Positions 41,616 through 51,000 of a DNA stretch of 64,000 nucleotides are shown piece after piece. The position numbers and the translations under genes are program-made. The stretch covers positions 25,966 to 89,965 of the forward strand of contig NZ_FOWK01000014.1 of the NCBI RefSeq assembly GCF_900115435.1, written 5' to 3'. The number at the start of each line of letters is the position of its first letter. Within the stretch, counting starts at the first letter, position 1. Under the pieces are notes generated by a model that did not search any database, was not told the origin of the DNA, and saw only the letters and a program-made list of their open reading frames with translations. The DNA comes from Prevotella sp. tf2-5. Its GTDB lineage: Bacteria > Bacteroidota > Bacteroidia > Bacteroidales > Bacteroidaceae.

Positions 41616-42986
41616 ATGGAAGTATTTTTAATCAGAGTATTACAATTTATTCTTGCCATCTCCTTATTGGTATTACTGCATGAGGGAGGGCATTTCTTCT
41701 TCGCCAAGCTCTTTGGAGTGAGGGTGGAGAAGTTTTATATCTTTTTCGACTGGAAGTTCAGTCTGTTTAAGTTTAAACCCAAGAACAGCGATACGGAATA
41801 TGGGGTGGGCTGGTTACCTTTAGGTGGCTATTGTAAGATAGCAGGTATGATTGACGAGAGTTTTGATACCGAACAGATGAAAAAGCCCGCACAGCCGTGG
41901 GAGTTCCGCACCAAGCCTGCATGGCAGCGATTGCTTATTATGATAGGCGGTGTGTTGGTGAATTTCCTGCTTGCCCTGTTTATCTACTCCATGATTCTCT
42001 TCTACTGGGGCGATACTTATATCCCCGTCAAGGATATGACGCTGGGTATGAAGTTCAACCAAGAGGCGAAGTCTTATGGCTTCAAGGATGGTGACATTCT
42101 CATTGGAACGGAGACGAAGGCTTTCAAGGACTTTAGTGCTGACCTCTATCGTGATATCTCTGAGGCAAAGCGTGTGGATATTATCCGCAATGGTAAGAAG
42201 ATGAGTATCAACCTGCCTGGTGAGCTGAACCTGTTAGGTATGCTGAAGGCTGACCCAGCCTTCGTTCGTCCCTTGATTCCTGCCAAGGTTGACAGTGTGG
42301 TACCTGGTACTCCTGCGGAGAAGATTGGTATCAAGGCAGGCGACCATATCCTTGCGTTAAACGGCAGTCCTGTGGATAGTTATAACGAGTTCATCGACCT
42401 CCTTGGTCGTAGACAGGATTTATTGGACACTGCTGCTTCTCCCGCTGACAGTTTGAAGGCACGTACTGTTACCATTGTCTTTGGTCATGAAAGTAAGAAA
42501 GATACTGCCAGCGTCATCCTTACCCCAGACTTGAAACTAGGTTTTGTAGTCAGTACGATCGCCGGGCTCTATAAACCCGTCACAAAGGAATATGGTTTCT
42601 TGGAGAGTATCCCTGCTGGTATCAAATATGGATGTGATGTCCTTGGCAGCTATGTTGGTGACATGAAATACGTGTTTACGGCAGACGGGGCGAAGTCTCT
42701 TGGTGGTTTCGGAGCCATCGGCAGCCTCTTTCCTCCTATGTGGGACTGGTATATGTTCTGGAAGATGACCGCATTCCTCAGCATCATACTCGCCTTTATG
42801 AACATCCTTCCCATCCCAGCCCTTGACGGTGGTCACGTACTTTTCCTGCTCTATGAGATGATCACTCGTCGTAAACCCTCGGAGGAGTTCATGATTCGTG
42901 CAGAGTATGTGGGCTTTGGCATCCTCATCCTTTTAATGGTGTTTGCCAATTTGAACGACATTCTCCGCTGGTTGGGATATCTATAA
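41616..42986 (+). CDS. rseP: Site-2 intramembrane zinc metalloprotease RseP
   Basis: 456 residues, four spans. The zinc site HEGGH (His22, Glu23, His26) lies in the first span and the second conserved motif NILPIPALDGGHVLF in the third. Between them is a PDZ-containing periplasmic region (VDSVVPGTPAEKIGIKAGDHILALNGSPV). In other bacteria the enzyme cleaves anti-sigma factors or leftover signal peptides. Preceded by a spacer with CGACATATCGAATTAA, which is also found before tsf, and followed by a terminator-like hairpin. Confidence 0.95.
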   Translation: MEVFLIRVLQFILAISLLVLLHEGGHFFFAKLFGVRVEKFYIFFDWKFSLFKFKPKNSDTEYGVGWLPLGGYCKIAGMIDESFDTEQMKKPAQPWEFRTKPAWQRLLIMIGGVLVNFLLALFIYSMILFYWGDTYIPVKDMTLGMKFNQEAKSYGFKDGDILIGTETKAFKDFSADLYRDISEAKRVDIIRNGKKMSINLPGELNLLGMLKADPAFVRPLIPAKVDSVVPGTPAEKIGIKAGDHILALNGSPVDSYNEFIDLLGRRQDLLDTAASPADSLKARTVTIVFGHESKKDTASVILTPDLKLGFVVSTIAGLYKPVTKEYGFLESIPAGIKYGCDVLGSYVGDMKYVFTADGAKSLGGFGAIGSLFPPMWDWYMFWKMTAFLSIILAFMNILPIPALDGGHVLFLLYEMITRRKPSEEFMIRAEYVGFGILILLMVFANLNDILRWLGYL

Positions 42987-43032
42987 AATCTATAGTTACT
43001 ATAGTCTCTATATATAATAATAAGGTATAAGC

Positions 43033-43076
43033 AACTGGATAAGTTAAATAATATTAAATCTTTAACTTATCCAGTT
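43033..43076 (+). terminator. Hairpin after rseP
   Basis: A perfect 16-bp stem, AACTGGATAAGTTAAA (43033-43048) with TTTAACTTATCCAGTT (43061-43076). A T-rich stretch (CTTCGTTT) follows but no clean T run. Confidence 0.65.
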
Positions 43077-43106
43077 CTTCGTTTCCCTGATTCAAGAGAA
43101 AAACCG

Positions 43107-43114
43107 TACCTTTG
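43107..43114 (+). promoter_or_regulatory. -7 box of the rplM-rpsI operon
   Basis: TACCTTTG. Transcription would begin near 43121, about 204 nt before rplM, unusually far for this genome. No convincing -33 at the right distance. Confidence 0.55.
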
Positions 43115-43120
43115 CAGTCC

Positions 43121-43324
43121 GATTATTGGGGAGAGGCTTAGAATCCCCGTGGACCTTGTGTAAATAGTAGTGTCTTTGGCCGGGCATTGCGGTTTGTGAA
43201 TCATGGTTCAGCCGAAAGGCACAGACGTTAGACTGCTGCGGAGCGTTAGACTCTCTGCCGTAGTGTTGTTTGTGTGTAAGAGAAATAGAATAATTGTTTT
43301 TTAGTAGTAAAATTTAAAAGTAAA
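43121..43324 (+). ncRNA. Structured 5' leader of rplM, probable ribosomal-protein autoregulatory RNA
   Basis: About 200 nt between promoter and L13 start with several pairings visible: GGGG/CCCC at 43128-43148, GTGTCTTTGGC with GCCGAAAGGCAC (about 43170-43226), and a GC-rich 3' part around GCTGCGGAGCG. No open frame of note. A leader upstream of L13 has been proposed in Bacteroidia from comparative work; that this is the same one is from memory and position. Binding by L13 or S9 would repress the operon. Confidence 0.5.
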
Positions 43325-43792
43325 ATGGACACTTTAAGTTACAAGACCATTTCCGTATCAAAGGAAGCTGCCCGTGAGCAGAAGGAATGGGTGGTTATCG
43401 ATGCTACCGATCAGGTAGTAGGCCGCCTCGCTTCTAAGGTTGCGAAACTGATTCGCGGAAAGTACAAGCCCAACTTCACTCCTAACCAGGATTGTGGAGA
43501 CAACGTAATTATCATCAATGCTGCCAAAGTGAAATTCACTGGCAAAAAAGAGACAGACAAGGTATATACCCGTTATACTGGTTATCCTGGTGGTCAGCGT
43601 TTCAGCACTCCTGCTGAACTCCGTAAGACTCCTTATGGTGTTGAGCGTTTCCTGAAACACGCTGTCAAAGGCATGCTGCCAAAAGGTCCTCTTGGACGCA
43701 GTCTGCTGAACAACCTTTATATTTACGAGGGAACAGAGCACAAGCACGAGGCTCAGAAGCCAAAAGCAATTGATATTAACCAGTATAAATAA
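43325..43792 (+). CDS. rplM: 50S ribosomal protein L13
   Basis: 155 residues. WVVIDATDQVVGRLASKVAKLIRGKYKPNFTP is the L13 N-terminus and YRKTPYGV-like/AVKGMLPKGPLGRSLLNNLYIYEG the C-terminal signature. Followed after 11 bp by rpsI, the conserved partner, and preceded by a long leader. Confidence 0.97.
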   Translation: MDTLSYKTISVSKEAAREQKEWVVIDATDQVVGRLASKVAKLIRGKYKPNFTPNQDCGDNVIIINAAKVKFTGKKETDKVYTRYTGYPGGQRFSTPAELRKTPYGVERFLKHAVKGMLPKGPLGRSLLNNLYIYEGTEHKHEAQKPKAIDINQYK

Positions 43793-43803
43793 TAAGATAG
43801 AAG

Positions 43804-44190
43804 ATGGAAGTAATTAATGCAATCGGTCGTCGTAAGAGCTCTGTAGCTCGCGTTTACCTGAGCGAAGGCACAGGCAAGATTACGATCAACAAGAAGGATT
43901 TAACAGAGTATTTCCCTTCAGCTATTCTGCAGTACGTGGTTAAGCAGCCGCTGAACCTGCTCGAGGTGGCTGAGAAATATGATATCAAGGCAAACTTGGA
44001 CGGTGGTGGTTTTACTGGTCAGAGCCAAGCTCTCCGCCTCGCCATTGCTCGTGCATTGGTAAAGGTAAATGCTGAGGATAAAAAAGCCTTGAAGGTACAA
44101 GGTTTCCTCACCCGCGATTCTCGTGAGGTTGAGCGTAAGAAGCCAGGTCAGCCAAAGGCTCGTCGTCGCTTCCAGTTCAGTAAGCGTTAA
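43804..44190 (+). CDS. rpsI: 30S ribosomal protein S9
   Basis: 128 residues. NAIGRRKSSVARVYLSEGTGKITIN opens the protein, GGGFTGQSQALRLAIARALV lies in the middle and the tail KPGQPKARRRFQFSKR ends in the invariant SKR that reaches the P-site tRNA. Followed by 172 bp before rpsB that contain ACTATAGT-type repeats and no gene. Confidence 0.97.
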   Translation: MEVINAIGRRKSSVARVYLSEGTGKITINKKDLTEYFPSAILQYVVKQPLNLLEVAEKYDIKANLDGGGFTGQSQALRLAIARALVKVNAEDKKALKVQGFLTRDSREVERKKPGQPKARRRFQFSKR

Positions 44191-44362
44191 TACTGGACTA
44201 CGTTTAGTATCTAAACAGCTAAGACCTATAGGAACTATAGTGGCTATAGTGACTATAATTACTCAGCTGCTGATTCTAACAAGTAATCGCTTTAGCGCTT
44301 TTACCAAGCGCAGCGACTAAAAGAATTAAAAAGAAAGTAAACAATTAAAAAAGAAAAGCAAA

Positions 44363-45229
44363 ATGTCTAGAACAAATTTTGATCAGTTATTACAGGCTGG
44401 CTGTCATTTCGGTCACCTGAAGCGTAAGTGGAACCCTGCTATGGCACAGTACATCTATACTGAGCGTAACGGTATCCATATCATTGATCTACACAAGACT
44501 GTAGTTAAAATTGACGAGGCTGCAGATGCCTTGAAGCAGATTGCCAAGAGTGGTAAGAAAATTCTGTTCGTCGCTACTAAAAAACAGACGAAGGACATCA
44601 TCGCTGATAAAGCTACCAGTGTGAACATGCCTTACGTTATTGAGCGTTGGCCGGGTGGTATGTTAACCAACTTCCCGACTATCCGCAAGGCCGTAAAGAA
44701 AATGGCGAACATCGATAAGCTGATGCAGGACGGTACTTTCAGCAACCTCTCTAAGCGTGAGTTGCTGCAGATTACCCGCCAGCGTGCTAAGTTGGAGAAG
44801 AACCTCGGTTCTATCGCTGACCTGACACGTCTGCCTTCTGCCCTCTTCGTAGTTGACGTACTGAAGGAGCAGATTGCCGTTCGCGAGGCAAACCGTCTGG
44901 GTATCCCTGTATTCGGTATCGTAGACACTAACTCTGATCCTAACAATATCGACTTCATCATTCCTGCTAATGATGATGCCAAGGATAGTGTAGAGATTAT
45001 TCTCACTGCTTGCTGCAATGCCATCAATGAGGGTCTTGAGGAGCGTAAGGTTGAGAAAGCTGACGAGAAGGCTGCTGATGCTCAGGCTGATGCTGAGGCA
45101 GAAGAGGTAAAGCCAAAGCGTGCTGCTCGTAAGCCCCGTAAGGCTGCCGACGCACCTGCAGAGGCTCCTGTAGAGGAGGCACCTGTTGCTGAAGAGGCTG
45201 CACCTGCTGTAGAAGAGGCCGCAGAGTAA
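44363..45229 (+). CDS. rpsB: 30S ribosomal protein S2 with an acidic/alanine-rich C-terminal tail
   Basis: 288 residues; the S2 core (QLLQAGCHFGHLKRKWNPAM, ATKKQTKDIIADKA, ERWPGGMLTNFPTI, VDTNSDPNNIDFIIPANDDA) ends near residue 230. The remaining ~55 residues are a low-complexity tail of Ala, Glu, Pro and Lys (for instance EEAPVAEEAAPAVEEAAE), longer than in E. coli. Followed by tsf after 70 bp, the usual pair. Confidence 0.96.
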   Translation: MSRTNFDQLLQAGCHFGHLKRKWNPAMAQYIYTERNGIHIIDLHKTVVKIDEAADALKQIAKSGKKILFVATKKQTKDIIADKATSVNMPYVIERWPGGMLTNFPTIRKAVKKMANIDKLMQDGTFSNLSKRELLQITRQRAKLEKNLGSIADLTRLPSALFVVDVLKEQIAVREANRLGIPVFGIVDTNSDPNNIDFIIPANDDAKDSVEIILTACCNAINEGLEERKVEKADEKAADAQADAEAEEVKPKRAARKPRKAADAPAEAPVEEAPVAEEAAPAVEEAAE

Positions 45230-45299
45230 TTATCGGAATATCGACATATCGAAATCCCGACATATCGAATTAACAGAATAACGAAAAAGAAAAAAGATT

Positions 45300-46295
45300 A
45301 TGGCTATTTCAATAGACGATATCAAGAAGCTTCGCACCATGACCGGCGCTGGTCTTGCTGATGTAAAGAAAGCATTGACTGAGGCTGAGGGCGACTTCGA
45401 CAAGGCAAAGGAACTGCTCCGCGAGCGTGGACTTGCCATCGCTGCTAAGCGTAGCGACCGTGAGACATCTAATGGTTGTGTTCTCGTAAAGGCTGCTGAC
45501 GGCTTTGCCGCTATGATTGCCTTGAAGTGTGAGACCGACTTCGTTGCTAATGGTGCAGACTTCATTGCCCTGACTCAAAGCATCCTCGACGCTGCCATCG
45601 CTAACAAGTGCAAGGACATCGAGGCTGTAAAGGCTCTGACGATTAACGGTCAGACTGCCCAGGAGGCTGTTACTCAGCGCTCTGGTATCACAGGTGAGAA
45701 GATGGAGTTGGATGGCTACCTCGTACTTGAGGGTGAGAACATCGAGGTTTATAACCACATGGGTAAGAATACTCTGTGTACGATGGTACAGCTGAACAAG
45801 CCTGCTGCAGAGATTGGTCACAAGATCGCAATGCAGGTAGCTGCCATGAAGCCCGTTGCACTCGATGCAGACAAAGTTGACCAGAAGATTTTGGATGAGG
45901 AGTACAAGACCGCTGTTGAGAAGACAAAGCTTGAGCAGGTCGAGAAGTACGTAGAAGTTGTCCTGAAGAAAGCTGGCATCAATCCTAACTTGGTTGACTC
46001 AGAGGATCACATCGAGAGCAACATCAAGAAGGGTTGGCTGACAGAGGAGCAAGCAAAGGAGGCTCGTGAGCTGAAGGAGAAGGCTGCTGCTGAGAAGGCT
46101 GCAACCCTGAATCCTAACATGATTGAGAATATCGCCAAGGGTCGCGTCCAGAAGTTCTTGAAGGAGAACTGCCTCGTTGATCAGGAATTCCAGTTCGGTG
46201 ACGGCGACAAGGCTACCGTATCACAGTGGCTTGCCCAGCAGGACAAGGAGTTGAAGATTGTCGACTTCAAGCGTTTCACACTCGTTGCAGAGTAA
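45300..46295 (+). CDS. tsf: Elongation factor Ts
   Basis: Nucleotide exchange factor for EF-Tu. 331 residues. N-terminal UBA-like domain with KLRTMTGAGLADVKKALTEAEGDFDKA, the EF-Tu-contacting ALKCETDFVANG, and the core domain with HKIAMQVAAMKP. Last gene before a strong terminator. The CGACATATCGAATTAA spacer motif lies just upstream. Confidence 0.97.
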   Translation: MAISIDDIKKLRTMTGAGLADVKKALTEAEGDFDKAKELLRERGLAIAAKRSDRETSNGCVLVKAADGFAAMIALKCETDFVANGADFIALTQSILDAAIANKCKDIEAVKALTINGQTAQEAVTQRSGITGEKMELDGYLVLEGENIEVYNHMGKNTLCTMVQLNKPAAEIGHKIAMQVAAMKPVALDADKVDQKILDEEYKTAVEKTKLEQVEKYVEVVLKKAGINPNLVDSEDHIESNIKKGWLTEEQAKEARELKEKAAAEKAATLNPNMIENIAKGRVQKFLKENCLVDQEFQFGDGDKATVSQWLAQQDKELKIVDFKRFTLVAE

Positions 46296-46311
46296 TGATT
46301 TACTTGATATA

Positions 46312-46346
46312 AAAACGCTGGCTCGAAAGAGTCAGCGTTTTTTGTT
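46312..46346 (+). terminator. Terminator after tsf
   Basis: ACGCTG g CTC gaaa GAG t CAGCGT followed by TTTTTTG; the A run before the stem lets it act on the minus strand too, where the secreted-protein gene ends at 46351. Confidence 0.88.
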
Positions 46347-46350
46347 TTCT

Positions 46351-47340
46351 TTATTCGTCCCAGTACCGTATCTTTCTCGTTTGTATTACGTTTGTTGTCT
46401 GGCTCTGTGCTCCTTTCTCCCAATAAACGATATTCAAGGCATTGCGAGTCCAGTTGCCCATGTCGTCATGGTCCTCGTATTTGTTGCGCATGTTGATGGA
46501 CATCACACATTCATTTGTCTCGTCAAACACCTTTTGATCGAGATTTAATATCTCGTCTTTCTCATTATAGACATACTCATGGATATAGGTGATATTGGCA
46601 GCTTTGTTGGTCAACGTACGCTTCACCAGACGGTTTTGTGCGTCATACTCATAGTTGATAATACTCATTCCCTGTCGTTCCAACATCTTTCCCTGTATCA
46701 GATAGCCGTATGCGTCATACTTCCGCTCGGTGATGTCCGGATTCTCCATCTTCCCGTTTCTTGCAAAACGCTCCAGCGGATTCTCCGCTACAGCATTCTC
46801 TGTAGTCACCTCCTGCACATGTCCTTTCAGTCCGAAGATAATGGCATCCTTGTAGAAAGGTGTGGAAGGCATATAAAAGAAATTCAGGTCAGAAGAGCCG
46901 TTGCCATTGTTGTTCTCGGACACTTTGATGTCACCATATTCCCCCATGAAATATTCTGCTCCGCCACGAGCGATATACTCTCCATACTCTTTCTCCAGTT
47001 TGTTTAGGAAATAGGTATGATTACGTGTCAGCATGTCTTTGGTGCGATAGGGACCAATGGTGACATACACCGACTGTACGAAACGATTAGGCAACTGCAC
47101 GTTAACCATTACCTTGGCACGAATACCATAATAATCACCACGGAAATACAGGTCCTCCCCGTCGTCGGAATTGCCCCATTCCGTGAACCCCTTTTCCTTC
47201 AAGGCAACGACGAAGGAGTCCACAGGACCTTCCAGCGGGATACCCATGAAATCCATACAACGGGTATCACGTCGTGACTGTGCCTGAACGCTCGTCATTC
47301 CAGCGAGTATCAGCAATAGGATGAGTAACTTTTTCATCAT
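46351..47340 (-). CDS. Secreted protein of unknown function, nearly leaderless
   Basis: 329 residues from ATG 47340 (a second ATG is at 47337) with signal peptide MMKKLLILLLILAGMTSVQA. The mature protein begins QSRRDTRCMDFMGIPLEGPVDSFVVALKEKGFTEW; its C-terminal half has RHS/YD-like strands (YDAYGYLIQGKMLERQGMSIINYEYDAQNRLVKRTL), though too few to call a repeat protein. Family not recognised. The -7 box at 47355-47348 puts the transcript start within a few bases of the ATG. Confidence 0.75.
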   Translation of the reverse strand: MMKKLLILLLILAGMTSVQAQSRRDTRCMDFMGIPLEGPVDSFVVALKEKGFTEWGNSDDGEDLYFRGDYYGIRAKVMVNVQLPNRFVQSVYVTIGPYRTKDMLTRNHTYFLNKLEKEYGEYIARGGAEYFMGEYGDIKVSENNNGNGSSDLNFFYMPSTPFYKDAIIFGLKGHVQEVTTENAVAENPLERFARNGKMENPDITERKYDAYGYLIQGKMLERQGMSIINYEYDAQNRLVKRTLTNKAANITYIHEYVYNEKDEILNLDQKVFDETNECVMSINMRNKYEDHDDMGNWTRNALNIVYWEKGAQSQTTNVIQTRKIRYWDE

Positions 47341-47342
47341 TG

Positions 47343-47390
47343 TGCTGCAAAGATAATGCATTTTAAGGAAAAATTTCTATCTTTGCAGCA
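47343..47390. promoter_or_regulatory. Divergent promoters built as a 13-bp inverted repeat
   Basis: TGCTGCAAAGATA (47343-47355) and TATCTTTGCAGCA (47378-47390) are perfect complements, 22 bp apart. Each contains an outward-facing TATCTTTG box, one for the secreted-protein gene on the minus strand and one for the FAH gene on the plus strand. Confidence 0.75.
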
Positions 47391-47406
47391 TAAAATCATC
47401 AAAGAC

Positions 47407-48024
47407 ATGAAGATATTCGCTGTAGGCATGAACTACATCCAACACAATAAAGAGCTGGATGGAGCGTTATATAAACCAGAGAAGCCCGTGATTTTCACGA
47501 AAGCCGACTCAGCGCTGCTGAAGGACCACAAGCCCTTCTTCATCCCTGACTGGAGTGAACAGGTGGACTATGAGACAGAAATGGTGGTACGTATCTGCCG
47601 CTTGGGGAAGAGTATTCCTGAGCGTTTTGCCCATCGCTATTACGATGCGGTGACCGTAGGTATCGACTTCACAGCACGTGACCTCCAGCGGGAAGCACGC
47701 AGTCAGGGACATCCCTGGGAGATCTGCAAAGGCTTCGACGGTTCTGCCGTCATCGGTGAGTGGGTGGATATCAACAAGTTCCGAGACATACAGGCGATCC
47801 ATTTTCATCTCGATATCAACGGCAAGACGGTACAGGAAGGTTGTTCGAGTGACATGCTCTACAAGGTCGATGAGCTGATCGCCTATATCTCACAGTTCTT
47901 TACCTTAAAGACGGGTGACTTACTCTATACAGGAACACCAGTAGGTGTTGGTCCTGTCCATATTGACGACCATCTGGAAGGTTGGTTGGAAGAGCGTAAG
48001 GTCTTAGAATTTAATTGCAAGTAA
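47407..48024 (+). CDS. Fumarylacetoacetate hydrolase-family protein
   Basis: 205 residues from ATG 47407 (MKIFAVGMNYIQHNKELD). Upstream in-frame codons precede the implied transcript start and are excluded. The metal-binding residues are visible in DYETEMVVRICRLGK (Glu pair) and in VTVGIDFTARDLQREARSQGHPWEICKGFDGSAVIG; GDLLYTGTPVGVGPV closes the fold. Small FAH-family proteins include oxaloacetate decarboxylase/tautomerase and acylpyruvase; which applies is not clear. It is followed directly by porU. Confidence 0.88.
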   Translation: MKIFAVGMNYIQHNKELDGALYKPEKPVIFTKADSALLKDHKPFFIPDWSEQVDYETEMVVRICRLGKSIPERFAHRYYDAVTVGIDFTARDLQREARSQGHPWEICKGFDGSAVIGEWVDINKFRDIQAIHFHLDINGKTVQEGCSSDMLYKVDELIAYISQFFTLKTGDLLYTGTPVGVGPVHIDDHLEGWLEERKVLEFNCK

Positions 48025-51000
48025 ATGAGGAGAGCGATACTAAGTCTATTATTGTTATGTTCCTGTCTAACGATAGGAGCACAACGGTTTTACAATCTGA
48101 CAGCGCCGCAAGTCAGAGTTGACTCTGTATTACCCGTTGTTTCTTATGCCATCCCCCTTTACGACAACTATGCGGACTCTACCTATACTGTCAGTATTGA
48201 ATATCCGGAGTTCATTCCCATGAGCGATGCTGACATCCAGCATTATCAGCAGATCACCCAGGAAGAGCTGCCCAAACTGCCTAAAATCAGTCAACAAATC
48301 GCTGTTTCCCGTAAGAAAGCATCATTAGAGGTGTCTTTTGTCCCTTTAGTATATCGCAATAAGAAATACCAGAAACTTGTCAGTTTCATGCTGAAGGTAA
48401 AACCGAAAGCCGTTAAGAAAACAACTTCCAGAAGAGCGGCAGACGGCAAACGTTATGCCGACCATTCCGTATTACTGGAAGGAGAATGGGTCAAGATACG
48501 GATACCGAAAACAGGTATTTACCAACTCAGTAACGACCTTCTTCAGAAAGCAGGTTTCACAAATAGAGAAAAGGTGAGAGTCTATGGCTATGGAGGTGCT
48601 ATGCAACCAGAGCTTCTGACGGCTGATTACCTGAAGGAGACCGATGATCTCCAAGAGATTCCTACGTGTAATGTAGGAGGTCGCCGGCTATTTCATGCCG
48701 TCGGTCCTGTCACCTGGAACGAACGACACCAGCGAATCCGCAACCCCTATTCTGACTACGGCTATTATTTCCTCACAGAAAGTGACGGAGAACCGCAAAC
48801 CATCAGTCAGGAAGCCTTCCTTGCGGCATATTATCCTTTAGAAGATGACCACAACACCCTCTATGAAGTGGATGACTATGCTTGGTTCAAGGGAGGGCGT
48901 AACCTCTATGATGCCACTGTCCTGAGAGGAGGAAGCTCTCGTGATTATTCCCTCAAAGCCTCTGGTAATGGTGCAAAAGGTGCGGTGACAGTTGTCGTCA
49001 CCGCAGACCAGGCGACCTCTGTGTCCGTCAGTGTGAACGGTACCGCAGTGGGGACTGTCACTATTCCTTCGCGTGGCAATTATGACGAGATGCGGATAGG
49101 AAGTAAGACCTTCGCAGTCGACAACCTACAGGCTAGCAATCAGGTCAGGATACAACCAGCTAATGGTAATGCGACAGTTCGCCTCGACTACATCTCTTTG
49201 TTTGATGAGTCACCGGCAACAGCTCCCGATCTGTCATCCGGCAGTTTCCCCGTACCAGAATATGTAGGGATGATCGCCAATCAAGACCATCATGCCGACG
49301 AGGCGGCAGACATGGTTATTATCATCCCGTCGAGTGGGAAGATGGCTCAGCAGGCAAGTCGTCTGAAGACAATCCATGAGGAGCGGGACGGTCTGCGTGT
49401 CCGTGTCGTTTTTGCCGACGAGCTCTATAACGAGTTCAGTAGTGGTACCCCAGACGCCAACGCTTATCGCCGTTATATGAAAATGCTCTACGACCGTGCT
49501 TCCTCCGAAGAGGACATGCCACGTTACCTCCTGTTGATGGGTGATGCGGCATGGGATAACCGCATGTTGTCGACAGCATGGACGAAGGAGGTCCCTGATG
49601 ACTTCCTGCTCTGCTATGAGAGTGAGAATTCCTATAGTCATACCGACTGCTATGTGAGCGATGACTATTTCTGTTTGCTTGATGATATGGAGGGCGGTAA
49701 CATGCTGAGGAGCGACAAGCCAGACATTGCTGTTGGACGTTTCCCTGTACGTACGGCAGACCAGGCAGCGACGATGGTTGACAAGGTGGAGCAATACCTC
49801 AGTAACGAGCAGGCAGGAGCCTGGCAGAATACGGTTTGTGTGTTAGGTGACGATGGTAATGAGAACCAGCACATGAAAGACGCCCAGGCGGTAGCCACCC
49901 TCGTCGAACAGTTACAACCTGCCTTGCAGGTAAAACGGGTCATGTGGGATGCCTATCCACGTACCAGTACGGCAACGGGCAACCGCTACCCTGATATCAC
50001 CCGCCTGCTGAAGCAGCAGATGAACAGCGGTGCCCTCATCATGAACTACTCTGGTCATGGGGCGCCTGCCAGTTTCTCCCACGAATACGTATTGACCCTT
50101 CAGGATTTTGAGGAAGCAGTCTCCAAGCGTCTTCCCCTGTGGGTAACCGCCTCCTGTGACATCATGCCATTTGACGGACAAGAAGATAATATCGGTGAGA
50201 CTGCCGTCTTGAGTACGAAGGGAGGAGCCGTTGCGTTCTTCGGCACCACCCGCACCGTTTACCAGTCATACAATCGTATGATGAACCTTGCCTTCACAAA
50301 CCATTTGCTGAATGGTGGTCACAATCGTGTGGCTATCGGTGAAGCAGTACGTCGGGCAAAGAATCAACTGATACAGACAGGTAGCGACCAGACTGCCAAT
50401 AAGTTACAATATGCGCTCCTTGGCGACCCTGCACTGAGACTCGCCATCCCCACCAGTCCTGTGATCATCGAGACTATCAACGGACAGGAGATCGCCGATC
50501 TTTCCACACCTTTGAAAATCGGAGCAGGTTCCACGGTGGAAGTAGCAGGATATGTCGCTGATATAGACGGACACGTCAACGAGACCTTCTCTGGTGAGAT
50601 GACAGCCATCGTCCGTGATGCTGCTGAGGAAGTTGTATGTCGTCGTAATGACCCTTCTGAGGCAGAGACCGCTTTCGTCTATACCGATCGTAACAAGATA
50701 CTCTTCCAAGGCACCGACAGTGTCAGCAGAGGACATTTCAAATTCTCCTTTGCTGTCCCCAAGGATATCAGCTACTCTGACGGGACAGGACTGATCACCA
50801 TCTATGCCGTCAACAAGGAAAGAGATGAGGAAGCCAACGGATATACCGACAAGGTCGTCTTCAACGGGAGAGGTAGTGGGGAACAAGATACTGATGGACC
50901 ATCTGTCTTCTGTTATCTCAACAGCAGCTCATTTGTGGATGGCGGCACAGTGAACGCCACTCCTTATTTCATCGCTGAGATCAACGACCCCGACGGTATT

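Noticed and set aside
44191..44362. Possible tRNA or small RNA between rpsI and rpsB
   Set aside because: The segment is made of ACTATAGT repeats and short hairpins; no cloverleaf or CCA end can be drawn.
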